A stretch of 64,000 nt of DNA. Source: CADEDV01 sp964596345 (lineage in GTDB: Bacteria; Bacteroidota; Bacteroidia; Chitinophagales; Chitinophagaceae). Within the stretch, counting starts at the first letter, position 1. Every line of letters begins with the position of its first letter. The position numbers and the translations under genes are program-made. The stretch is taken from contig CAZQSZ010000004.1 in assembly GCA_964596345.1 (NCBI GenBank), positions 310,001 to 374,000 on the forward strand, in the 5' to 3' direction. The notes under the pieces were generated by a model. It did not search any database. It was given only the letters and a program-made list of their open reading frames with translations, and was not told the origin of the DNA. Positions 42,509 to 51,700 of the stretch are shown in pieces.

Positions 42509-45124
42509 ATGCAACGATTTGTACAAATATGCAGCTTTTGCCTGTTGCTGACTATTTCTTTTGCCTGCCGTGATGGTAAACAGGCTGGTGAAAAAATCGA
42601 AGAAAGAGAAGATGTGGAGAAGGTACAGGCTCTTCAGCAGGAATTTATGATGACCCGTGATCCACAGTTGGACAGGGTGCCCCGTGAAAGACTGGATGCA
42701 GCCCGTGTGCAACTGGATATGTTAGCGGCTGCCCGTGTAGCAAGCCTCGGCTGGCAGGAAAGAGGGCCGAATAATGTCGGCGGAAGAACAAGGGCTATTT
42801 TGGTAGATAAAAATGATGCAACGGGAAATACTGTTTTTGCCGGTTCAGTAGGCGGCGGGCTTTTTAAAACAACCAATTTCACCAGCGCTACTCCCACCTG
42901 GGCCCCTGTCAATGATTTTTTACCTAACCTTGCTATCACCGCCATGGTGCAGGACCAGGTGAATCCGAATATAATGTATGCGGGAACCGGTGAAGGCTGG
43001 TTCAATATTGATGCAATCGTTGGCCGGGGTATTTATAAAAGCACAGACGGAGGAGCCACCTGGAATGTACTCCCGTCAACCATTGTCACAACTCCCGCCG
43101 TCACTACTTTCGAATATGTGCAGGATATAGCCATTGATAACAATGGAAATATTTATGCATCCCTGAGAAATCTTACTTCCTCTTCAAGAGGGGTGCAGCG
43201 TTCTACAGATGGGGGTAATACCTGGTCACAAGTGCTTGGTGCAGCATTAACCAATCCAACTACAGGCCAGCCTTTTGCAACCGGCCGTGCTGCCGACATC
43301 GAGGTGGCCAGTAACGGAGATATTTATGCAAGTCTTGGTCTTGTAGGAGCTGCTGTAACAAACAGGAGCATCGTCATGAAATCTTCCTTTGCCGCCAACG
43401 GGGCCAATACAGGAGCGTTAGGCACTTGGGTTGATATTACCCCTGTAACACCCACAGTTACTCAACGGACTGAAATAGTACTAGCCCCTTCAGACGCACA
43501 ACGAGTTTATTTATTAATGCAGGATAGCGCCACCACCCAGGTATTAAATGTTCTTAGGTCATCAGACGGAGGAACTACCTGGACAACCCTTACGGCTCCT
43601 GCAGCACTGAATAACGGAGCTGCTTCGCAAACCTGGTATAACCTGATTGGAGCCGTGGATCCTAATAATGCGAATATCATTGTAGTTGGTGGCCTTAACC
43701 TTGCCAGATCAGTTGACGGCGGGGATAACTGGACCACTATAACCAGCAGTGGTACCGTGCATGTTGATCATCATGCATTAACATTCATAGGTTCCACCAA
43801 ATTGGTCAACGGCAATGATGGCGGTATTTACTATTCTGAAAATATAAATGTGGCAACGCCAAGTTTTGCTAATAAAAACAACGGGTATAATGTAACGCAA
43901 TATTACGCCTGTGATCATCATCCCACCACAGTTAATTATTTTTTAGCAGGCGCCCAGGATAATGGGACTCAAAAGTTCAATAGTGCCGGGATTAATTCAA
44001 CTACCAATGCCAGCGGAGGTGATGGTGGTTTTTGCCATATTGACCAGACTAACGGCAACCTTCAGATAACAGCATTTACCGGAAATAATTATACCCGTTC
44101 CTTAAACGGGGGATCAAGTTTTTCCTCACTGGCTTCATTTGGAGTTAACAATAACAGGGGGCAGTTCATTAACCCTACTGACCTGGACGACAATGGTAAA
44201 ATACTCTATTGTGGTGATGACGCCGGACGCTATTATTTCATTTCTAACTTAACCGGTACACCTGTTGGAAATATTGCTACAGTAACTGGTATGGCGCCCC
44301 GGGAACTTACTGCTGTCAAAGTGGATGCCTCATCCATTAATACTATCTATGTAGGTGGTTCCTTTGGTGGTATTCCGCAGGTTTATAAAATAACCGCTGC
44401 AAATACCACTACTCCCACCGTGGTATCAGCGGCTAATGTTGGCACCATTGCCAATGCCGCTATTTCAAGCATTGACATCAACCCGGCCAATCCCAATCAC
44501 CTGGTTGTAACACTTTCCAATTTCGGAGTGCCCAGTGTTTTTGAAAGTACCAATGGCGGTGCCAGCTTTACAAGCATTGAAGGGAACCTGCCGGATATGC
44601 CGGTGCGCTGGGCCATTTTTGCCCCGGCCAATGCCCAACTAAATGGAGCGGCTGGTGGAAACGGAGGCATTTTATTAGGAACAGAATTAGGCGTATGGAC
44701 CACTTCCGCTCTTGCCGGTGCAGCCACCCAATGGATACCCAACAATACCGGCCTGGCTAATGTAAGAACGGATATGCTCAAATTCAGGTCTTCTGATAAT
44801 ACCGTAGTGGCGGCCACACATGGCCGTGGCCTCTATACAACAGTATTGCCAACGGTGGTAACAGGAGTATCTAACAACAATATCACCAAAGGATTTATTA
44901 AGTATATCAGTTCGCAGAACAACCAGTTGCAGATCGTAACTGGTACCCTGCAGACGCAAAAAATGTCAGTACTATTATTTAATAGCAACGGACAGCAGGT
45001 ATACCAAACGCAAAGCCGTTACCAGAATATGAGTATTAACCTGGATAAACTTGCTGCCGGTGTGTATATAGTGAAAATAGTGGGTGATAAGAAAGAACAT
45101 TTTGTTCAGCAATTTATTAAGTAA
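42509..45124 (+). CDS. Sortilin-like beta-propeller protein with T9SS sorting domain
   Basis: An 871-residue exported protein. Repeated blades with S-T/S-D-G-G-x-T-W (KSTDGGATW, RSTDGGNTW, RSSDGGTTW, RSVDGGDNW) are the Asp-box pattern of VPS10/sortilin or BNR-type propellers. The C-terminal 75 residues (MSVLLFNSNGQQVYQ, then LAAGVYIVKI) form a T9SS type A sorting domain. The N-terminus ends in LTISFAC with Cys20 as a candidate lipidation site. Having both a lipoprotein-like signal and a T9SS tag is unusual. A strong terminator follows. Confidence 0.88.
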   Translation: MQRFVQICSFCLLLTISFACRDGKQAGEKIEEREDVEKVQALQQEFMMTRDPQLDRVPRERLDAARVQLDMLAAARVASLGWQERGPNNVGGRTRAILVDKNDATGNTVFAGSVGGGLFKTTNFTSATPTWAPVNDFLPNLAITAMVQDQVNPNIMYAGTGEGWFNIDAIVGRGIYKSTDGGATWNVLPSTIVTTPAVTTFEYVQDIAIDNNGNIYASLRNLTSSSRGVQRSTDGGNTWSQVLGAALTNPTTGQPFATGRAADIEVASNGDIYASLGLVGAAVTNRSIVMKSSFAANGANTGALGTWVDITPVTPTVTQRTEIVLAPSDAQRVYLLMQDSATTQVLNVLRSSDGGTTWTTLTAPAALNNGAASQTWYNLIGAVDPNNANIIVVGGLNLARSVDGGDNWTTITSSGTVHVDHHALTFIGSTKLVNGNDGGIYYSENINVATPSFANKNNGYNVTQYYACDHHPTTVNYFLAGAQDNGTQKFNSAGINSTTNASGGDGGFCHIDQTNGNLQITAFTGNNYTRSLNGGSSFSSLASFGVNNNRGQFINPTDLDDNGKILYCGDDAGRYYFISNLTGTPVGNIATVTGMAPRELTAVKVDASSINTIYVGGSFGGIPQVYKITAANTTTPTVVSAANVGTIANAAISSIDINPANPNHLVVTLSNFGVPSVFESTNGGASFTSIEGNLPDMPVRWAIFAPANAQLNGAAGGNGGILLGTELGVWTTSALAGAATQWIPNNTGLANVRTDMLKFRSSDNTVVAATHGRGLYTTVLPTVVTGVSNNNITKGFIKYISSQNNQLQIVTGTLQTQKMSVLLFNSNGQQVYQTQSRYQNMSINLDKLAAGVYIVKIVGDKKEHFVQQFIK

Positions 45125-45140
45125 TATTTTCTGTTTTGAT

Positions 45141-45178
45141 AAAAGCTCATCTTGTTTCAGGATGAGCTTTTCTTTTTA
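45141..45178 (+). terminator. Intrinsic terminator overlapping the mfd promoter
   Basis: AAAAGCTCATC (45141-45151) pairs with GATGAGCTTTT (45161-45171), followed by a T-rich run that merges into the TATCTTTG promoter box of mfd. Confidence 0.85.
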
Positions 45179-45184
45179 TCTTTG
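45177..45184 (+). promoter_or_regulatory. Promoter -7 box of mfd
   Basis: TATCTTTG, exact TAnnTTTG. A TTG at 45152-45154 sits 22 bp upstream as a possible -33 element. The ATG is 8 nt past the box, so the leader is minimal. Confidence 0.55.
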
Positions 45185-45192
45185 CCCTTCTC

Positions 45193-48100
45193 ATGAGTGT
45201 ACAGGCATTGCTGGATCAGTATCAAAACAACCCCCGCCTTTTTCAACTGGCGGACAGGCTCTCTTTTTCTCAACCCCAAAAGATTTACCTGGAAAACCTG
45301 CAGGGCAGCTCTACGCAGTTCGCAGTGGCCGCCACCTTTTTACATCCTTCCTGTTCGCAACTCAATCACCTGGTAATATTGAATGATGCGGAAGAAGCCG
45401 CTTATTTTCATAACTCCTTAGAGAACCTGACCGGTGCACTGGATATCTTTTATTTTCCTTCTTCGTTTAAAAACAGGAAGAATTACCGCCTGCTGAATTC
45501 CTCGCATGTAATGCTGCGGACCGAAGCGCTGACTAAAATTGCTGCGGGAACAGCAGGGGTGAATAAAAAGATACTGGTTACCTATCCCGAGGCCTTGTTT
45601 GAAAAAGTAGTCGTGCCTTCCAAACTTTCTTCCAATATCATCCATATCAAAACAGGCGATGTGCTCAATACGGGTGATCTCCTGCTGAAGCTGGGTGATT
45701 ATGGTTTTGAAAGAACCGATTTTGTATATGAGCCCGGGCAGTTTGCTATCCGGGGAGGTATTTTGGATATTTACTCTTTTGGAAATGATAAGCCCTATCG
45801 TATCGAACTGTTTGGGAATGATGTGGATTCTATCCGTATTGTTGACCCCGAAACACAGTTAAGCGAACGAAAACTATTACAGGTCAGTATCATTCCGAAT
45901 GTAGACACACAATTTGAAAACGAAGAACGGGTTTCCCTGTTTGAGTTTCTGCCGGTTAACACGGTTGTGTGGTTGCAGGATCATGCCATCTGCAAAGAAC
46001 GGCTGGCTGATTGCGAAGAGGATTTGCATGCTTTCCTGAGAGTGCAGGAAGAGGCGAAAGAAATGGCTGTTCCTCATCTGTCGAAAGAACGAAAAAGACT
46101 GGAGGAAGAGGAAGACGACAAGCTGATCAAGAAAAAAATAAGTGCAGCTGATTTTATTTCCATGAACGATGCTGATGCGGGTATGGAGTTAAAACATCTT
46201 GTTGAATTTGGTTACCAGCGTCATCTTGCCAACACAGAAATTGAATTTCATACTAAAGAGCAACCGGCTTTCAACCGCCAGTTTGACCTGCTGATCAAAG
46301 ACCTGAAAAGCTGGGAAGGCAAGGGATTTCAATTATATCTTTTTGCAGAGAACCCGAAGCAACTGGAACGATTGCAAACCATTTTTGATGATCTGAAAGC
46401 GGAACTGGTGTTTAACCCGGTTGCTGTTTCGATTCCCGAAGGATTTGTGGATGAAGACCTGAAGATCGTTTGCTACACCGATCACCAGGTGTTTCAGCGG
46501 TATCATAAATACAAAGTAAAACAAGCGTATAACAAGAATAAAGCACTGACTTTACGGACACTCCGGGAGTTGCAACCCGGGGATTACGTTACGCATATTG
46601 ATCATGGAGTAGGTACATACAGTGGCTTGCAAAAATTAGAAGTAAATGGCCGCCTGCAGGAAGCTGTTCGTATCATTTACAAAGACAGTGATATCCTGTA
46701 TGTGAATATTAATTCTCTGCATAAGATCACGAAGTACACCGGTAAGGATGGAAGTGTGCCCAAAGTAAATAAGCTGGGCAGCGATGTGTGGAATAAGCTG
46801 AAAGAAAAAACGAAAACGAAGGTTAAGGAAATTGCCTTTGACCTCATTAAACTGTATGCAAAGCGAAAGGCACAGCAGGGTTTTGCACATTCCCCGGATA
46901 ATTACATGCAAACTGAGCTGGAGGCTTCTTTTATTTATGAAGATACTCCCGACCAGAGCAAAGCCTCTGCAGATGTAAAAAAAGATATGGAAGCCCCATC
47001 GCCTATGGACCGGCTGGTTTGTGGTGATGTGGGATTTGGCAAAACAGAGATCGCTATCCGGGCAGCTTTCAAAACCTGCGTGGATGGAAAACAGGCTGCT
47101 GTATTAGTACCTACTACTATCCTGGCATTTCAGCATTATAAAACCTTTAGCGACCGGTTAAAAGATTTTCCTGTAACGGTTGATTATATCAACCGGTTTA
47201 AATCGGCCAAAGAGAAAAAAGAAACATTGAAGCGGGTGGAAGAAGGAAAGATAGATATACTCATTGGAACGCATGGCATATTAGGTAAAGAAGTAAAGTT
47301 CAAAGACCTTGGTTTATTAGTGATCGATGAAGAACAGAAATTTGGTGTGGGGCATAAAGAAAAGATCAAAACATTACGGACAACAGTGGATTGCCTGACA
47401 TTGACCGCAACTCCTATTCCAAGAACATTGCAGTTCTCCCTGATGGGGGCAAGGGATCTGAGTATTATTAATACTCCACCACCTAACCGGCAACCGATCC
47501 AGACAGAAGTACAGGTATATAACGAGGATTTTATCCGCGATGCTATCTATTTTGAAACAGAAAGAGGTGGCCAGGTATTCTTTATTTACAATCGTATTGC
47601 AGGCCTGGCGGAAATGGCGGCTATTATACAGGGGCTGTGTCCTGATCTGAGTATCGGGTTTGCACATGGCCAGATGGAAGGGCATACACTGGAAGAAAAA
47701 ATCCTTGATTTTATTGACCGGAGGTATGATGTACTGGTCTGCACCAATATCGTGGAAAGCGGTGTTGATATCCCGAATGTCAATACGATCATCGTGAATA
47801 ATGCTCACCAGTTTGGGCTGAGCGACCTGCATCAATTGAGGGGAAGAGTGGGGCGCAGTAATAAAAAAGCATTTTGTTATTTGCTATCACCGCCGATGAG
47901 TACCCTGCCGGCTGATTCAAGAAAAAGGTTGCAGACATTGGAGCAACACAGTGATCTCGGCAGTGGTTTCCAGATCGCCATGCGGGACCTGGATATCCGC
48001 GGAGCAGGTAATTTATTGGGAGGAGAGCAAAGTGGTTTTATGGCCGAGATCGGGTTTGAAATGTACCAGAAAATTCTGGATGAAGCGATCCGGGAATTGA

Positions 48101-48639
48101 AACGTACAGAATTCAAAGAATTATTTAAAGAGGAGATCGCCAAACAGGATGATTTTGTACAGGATTGCACCATTGATACTGACCTGGAAATCCTGATTCC
48201 TGATGAATACGTAGAAAGTATCACGGAAAGATTGTCCCTGTACCAGCGTTTGGATAATGCTGAATCGGAAGAAGAATTGGAAGCCATGCGGCAGGAAATG
48301 GAGGACCGCTTTGGCCCCCTTCCATCACAGGTAAATGATCTTTTTATTACGGTGCGTTGCCGAAAACTAGCTGTTGATCTTGGTTTTGAAAAAATGTCAC
48401 TGAAGGATAATATACTCCGTTGTTTCTTTATCAATCGTCCCGATTCACCCTATTTTGAGTCGGATCTTTTCAACCATATTTTACAATACCTGCAAACCGG
48501 AACCAATAAAGGCAAGCTGAAACAAACAGGTAAATTATTCCTGCTGGTGGCACAACCCATTAAGGATATGGAGGAAATGCACCGTTTCCTGGCGGGTTTA
48601 CACCGTCATTGTTTTGCGACTGCTTCAATCCCTGCCTGA
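45193..48639 (+). CDS. mfd: Transcription-repair coupling factor Mfd
   Basis: A 1148-residue SF2 translocase that removes stalled RNA polymerase at DNA lesions and recruits UvrA. Domains: UvrB-like N-terminus (to about 400), RNA polymerase-interacting domain near 460-540 (starts LQPGDYVTHIDHGVGTYSG), helicase motor with Walker A GDVGFGKTE (Lys617) and DEEQ box (Asp712), motif region LRGRVGRSNKKAF, and the C-terminal TRCF domain. Length is normal. It starts right behind the terminator of the preceding gene. Confidence 0.97.
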   Translation: MSVQALLDQYQNNPRLFQLADRLSFSQPQKIYLENLQGSSTQFAVAATFLHPSCSQLNHLVILNDAEEAAYFHNSLENLTGALDIFYFPSSFKNRKNYRLLNSSHVMLRTEALTKIAAGTAGVNKKILVTYPEALFEKVVVPSKLSSNIIHIKTGDVLNTGDLLLKLGDYGFERTDFVYEPGQFAIRGGILDIYSFGNDKPYRIELFGNDVDSIRIVDPETQLSERKLLQVSIIPNVDTQFENEERVSLFEFLPVNTVVWLQDHAICKERLADCEEDLHAFLRVQEEAKEMAVPHLSKERKRLEEEEDDKLIKKKISAADFISMNDADAGMELKHLVEFGYQRHLANTEIEFHTKEQPAFNRQFDLLIKDLKSWEGKGFQLYLFAENPKQLERLQTIFDDLKAELVFNPVAVSIPEGFVDEDLKIVCYTDHQVFQRYHKYKVKQAYNKNKALTLRTLRELQPGDYVTHIDHGVGTYSGLQKLEVNGRLQEAVRIIYKDSDILYVNINSLHKITKYTGKDGSVPKVNKLGSDVWNKLKEKTKTKVKEIAFDLIKLYAKRKAQQGFAHSPDNYMQTELEASFIYEDTPDQSKASADVKKDMEAPSPMDRLVCGDVGFGKTEIAIRAAFKTCVDGKQAAVLVPTTILAFQHYKTFSDRLKDFPVTVDYINRFKSAKEKKETLKRVEEGKIDILIGTHGILGKEVKFKDLGLLVIDEEQKFGVGHKEKIKTLRTTVDCLTLTATPIPRTLQFSLMGARDLSIINTPPPNRQPIQTEVQVYNEDFIRDAIYFETERGGQVFFIYNRIAGLAEMAAIIQGLCPDLSIGFAHGQMEGHTLEEKILDFIDRRYDVLVCTNIVESGVDIPNVNTIIVNNAHQFGLSDLHQLRGRVGRSNKKAFCYLLSPPMSTLPADSRKRLQTLEQHSDLGSGFQIAMRDLDIRGAGNLLGGEQSGFMAEIGFEMYQKILDEAIRELKRTEFKELFKEEIAKQDDFVQDCTIDTDLEILIPDEYVESITERLSLYQRLDNAESEEELEAMRQEMEDRFGPLPSQVNDLFITVRCRKLAVDLGFEKMSLKDNILRCFFINRPDSPYFESDLFNHILQYLQTGTNKGKLKQTGKLFLLVAQPIKDMEEMHRFLAGLHRHCFATASIPA

Positions 48640-48724
48640 ACCTTTTTCGTAAGCCTGTCAAGCCCTTTACAGGACTGGTATTTTTCGGCTATTTGTATTA
48701 CTTTTAGAATTCATTCAATTGACT

Positions 48725-51700
48725 ATGAAGTTCAATCCAATTCCCCTGATAACACTATGCCTGTTAGTGAATTTTTCTTCATTAGCGCAGGATGACAGCC
48801 GGTTTATGTTGCAACTCCAGGGTGGTTCCTTCATTCCTTCAAAAAATATTACGTCAGAGGCGTTGAATGCAGTTCAGCAAAGAGCCGTTGGCGGTAGATC
48901 ATTTGTTGTTCTGCAATTTGAACAAATACCAACTATAGGGGACAGAACGCAGTTAGCAACTGCTGGAATTGAATTACTGGATTATATTCCTGCTAATGCC
49001 TATACTGCCATAGTCACCGGTTCTTTGGATGCTGTCTTATTGCAAAAATTACATGCAAGGGCTATTGTGGAATTAACGCCTGCCCAGAAAATGCAGACCA
49101 GGTTGGCGAAGGGTAATATTCCTTCTCATGCTGTGAAGATTCCCGGCACGATCGATGTCTGGATCAGCTTCCCGAAAACATTCTCCTTTGAAATAGTCAG
49201 TGCTGAATTACTGGCGAAGAATTTTGAACTGAATGATATCCGGTTCAAAGATTATCGCATTATCGGTTTACGGATTGCTGTTGAACGCCTGAGCGAACTG
49301 GCTGCATTGCCAATTATTGATTATGTACAAGCCGCCCCGGCAGAAGACCAGTTGCTGAATAATAAAAGCATGCTGAATGCAAGAGCAAATGTGATCCGTT
49401 CTTCATTGGGAAGAAATCTCACCGGCCAGGGTGTCGTTATCGGCATTGGTGATGACTCCAACCCGGTTCGTCATATGGATTTTGCAGGCCGGATGATTAA
49501 CAGGAATGTTCTTTCCGGCGGAGCTCATGGTATACATGTGATGGGTACTGCGGCCGGGGCGGGTATCCTGGATGAACGATATATTGGCTATGCGCCCAAA
49601 GCTTCCATTATTGCACAAACCGTTTCCAATGTGCTCACGAATATTCCTGCTTATGTCCAGGATTATGGAATGGTGATCACCAATAATTCATATGGAAATA
49701 TTGTGGATGATTGTGAGACTTTCGGTGTGTATGATCTTTATTCCCGTATTCTTGATCAGCAGGCTTCTGCATATCCCCAGTTGCAAAATGTTTTTGCAGC
49801 AGGCAATAGCGGCCGTATGATTTGCGGGAATTATGTGCCAACATTTGGAAATGTATTAGGTGGTTACCAGTCTGCTAAGAATATCATTGCGGTTGGTAAT
49901 ACTACGGAAAATGATTCCCTCACATATACCTCCAGCAAAGGACCGGTAAGAGATGGACGTATCAAGCCCGAAATAACAGCACAGGGAAAGATTGTTGCTT
50001 CTTCCTGGCCCACCAATATATATAGTTTTAATACAGGGACCAGTATGGCTGCACCAGCTGTTGCAGGCGGACTGGCATTGTTATACCAGCATTACCGGCA
50101 ATTAAACAGTGGTAATAACCCTAAAGCCGGGTTAATGAAAGCACTTTTATGCAATGGGGCCACAGATCTTGGTAATCCCGGGCCAGATTATTCCTATGGT
50201 TTTGGATGGATGAACCTGTTGCGTTCAGCCATTATGCTTGAGAATAATAATTATTTCAGCAATAGCATTGCCACCGGCAATACACAAGACCAGGTAATAG
50301 CTGTTCCTGCCAACACAGCCCGGTTAAAAGTAATGTTGTACTGGAATGATACTGCAGCATCCGTACTGGCCAGCCAGGCACTGGTAAATGATCTTGATCT
50401 TGAAGTGATCGACCCCTCTTCGAATACCGTATTGCCTTTTTTGCTGGATACAATTCCGGCGAACGTTAACAACCCCGCCGGAACAGGAGTAGATCATATT
50501 AATAATATTGAACAGGTAGTGATACAAAACCCGGCAGCGGGTAATTATATCCTGCGGGTAAAAGGAACAGCTGTTAACCTGAACCCGGTACAGGAATATT
50601 TTTTAGTGTATGATACTATACCTGTTTCCACAACGCTTACATACCCAACAGGCCGGGAGAAATTCTTTCCCGGAGATTCGCTGTATATCAGCTGGGACTC
50701 CTGGGGCGGACCGGCTAACACATTTACACTGGAGTATTCGAAAGATAATGGCGGCAACTGGACAACGATCAGCAACAATGTTGCGGCTGGGCTGAGACAA
50801 TACAAATGGTTTATTCCTGCGGGTGATACAACTGACCAGGCAAGGATCAGGGTTACAAAAAATTCTACAGCACAGGTAAGCACCAGTGAGGTATTTACAA
50901 TCATTGGGAATACTACGGTAACTCTTTCAGCAGTTCAATGCGAAGGATATATAGCTATTAACTGGACACCGGTTATTGATGCCACTGATTATGAAGTGAT
51001 GATATTGCAGGGTGATGAAATGATTCCTGTTGCCACTACTACGGCTACCAACTACAGCTTCAGCGGACTATCAAAAGACACAACGTATTGGGTAACTGTA
51101 AGACCCAGGATCAATGGTAATCCCGGCAGAAGAGCTTATGCCATATCCCGGTTACCCAATAATGGAACTTGTGCCGGAACGATCTCCGATAATGACCTGA
51201 AGGTTGATTCTATTATTGCCCCGGCCACATCAGGAAGATTATTTACGGCATCTGCTTTATCGAACAGCGTACCGGTGACTATCCGTATCAAAAATCTTGA
51301 TGATGCTGTTTCCTCTTCCGGTATTGATGTGAGCTATTATATCAATGGTGTTTTACAGCAAACGGAAACGATTTCTCCTTCTATTGCTGCATTAAGTACC
51401 TATAATCATACTTTTTCACTCAATGCTGATTTTTCAGCGTTGGGTACTTATATACTTGAAACAAAACTGGTGAAAGCAACGGACCCGGTAACCAGGAATG
51501 ATTCTTTGTCAAGAATAATAAGGCAACTGGATAATCAACCCATCACCATTGCGCAACTGCCCTGGGTTGATAATTTTAACTCTTTGCCTGAGCAAACTAT
51601 CATGGTTAAACAAATGGGTCTTACCGGAAGTGACAGGTATGATTTTGTAAGCTCAACTGCCTTCGGAAGGATAAGATCCTTTATTAACTCGGGTATAGCT

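Noticed and set aside
48640..48718. Terminator between mfd and the subtilase gene
   Set aside because: Only a short CCTGT/ACAGG stem without a T-tract was found.
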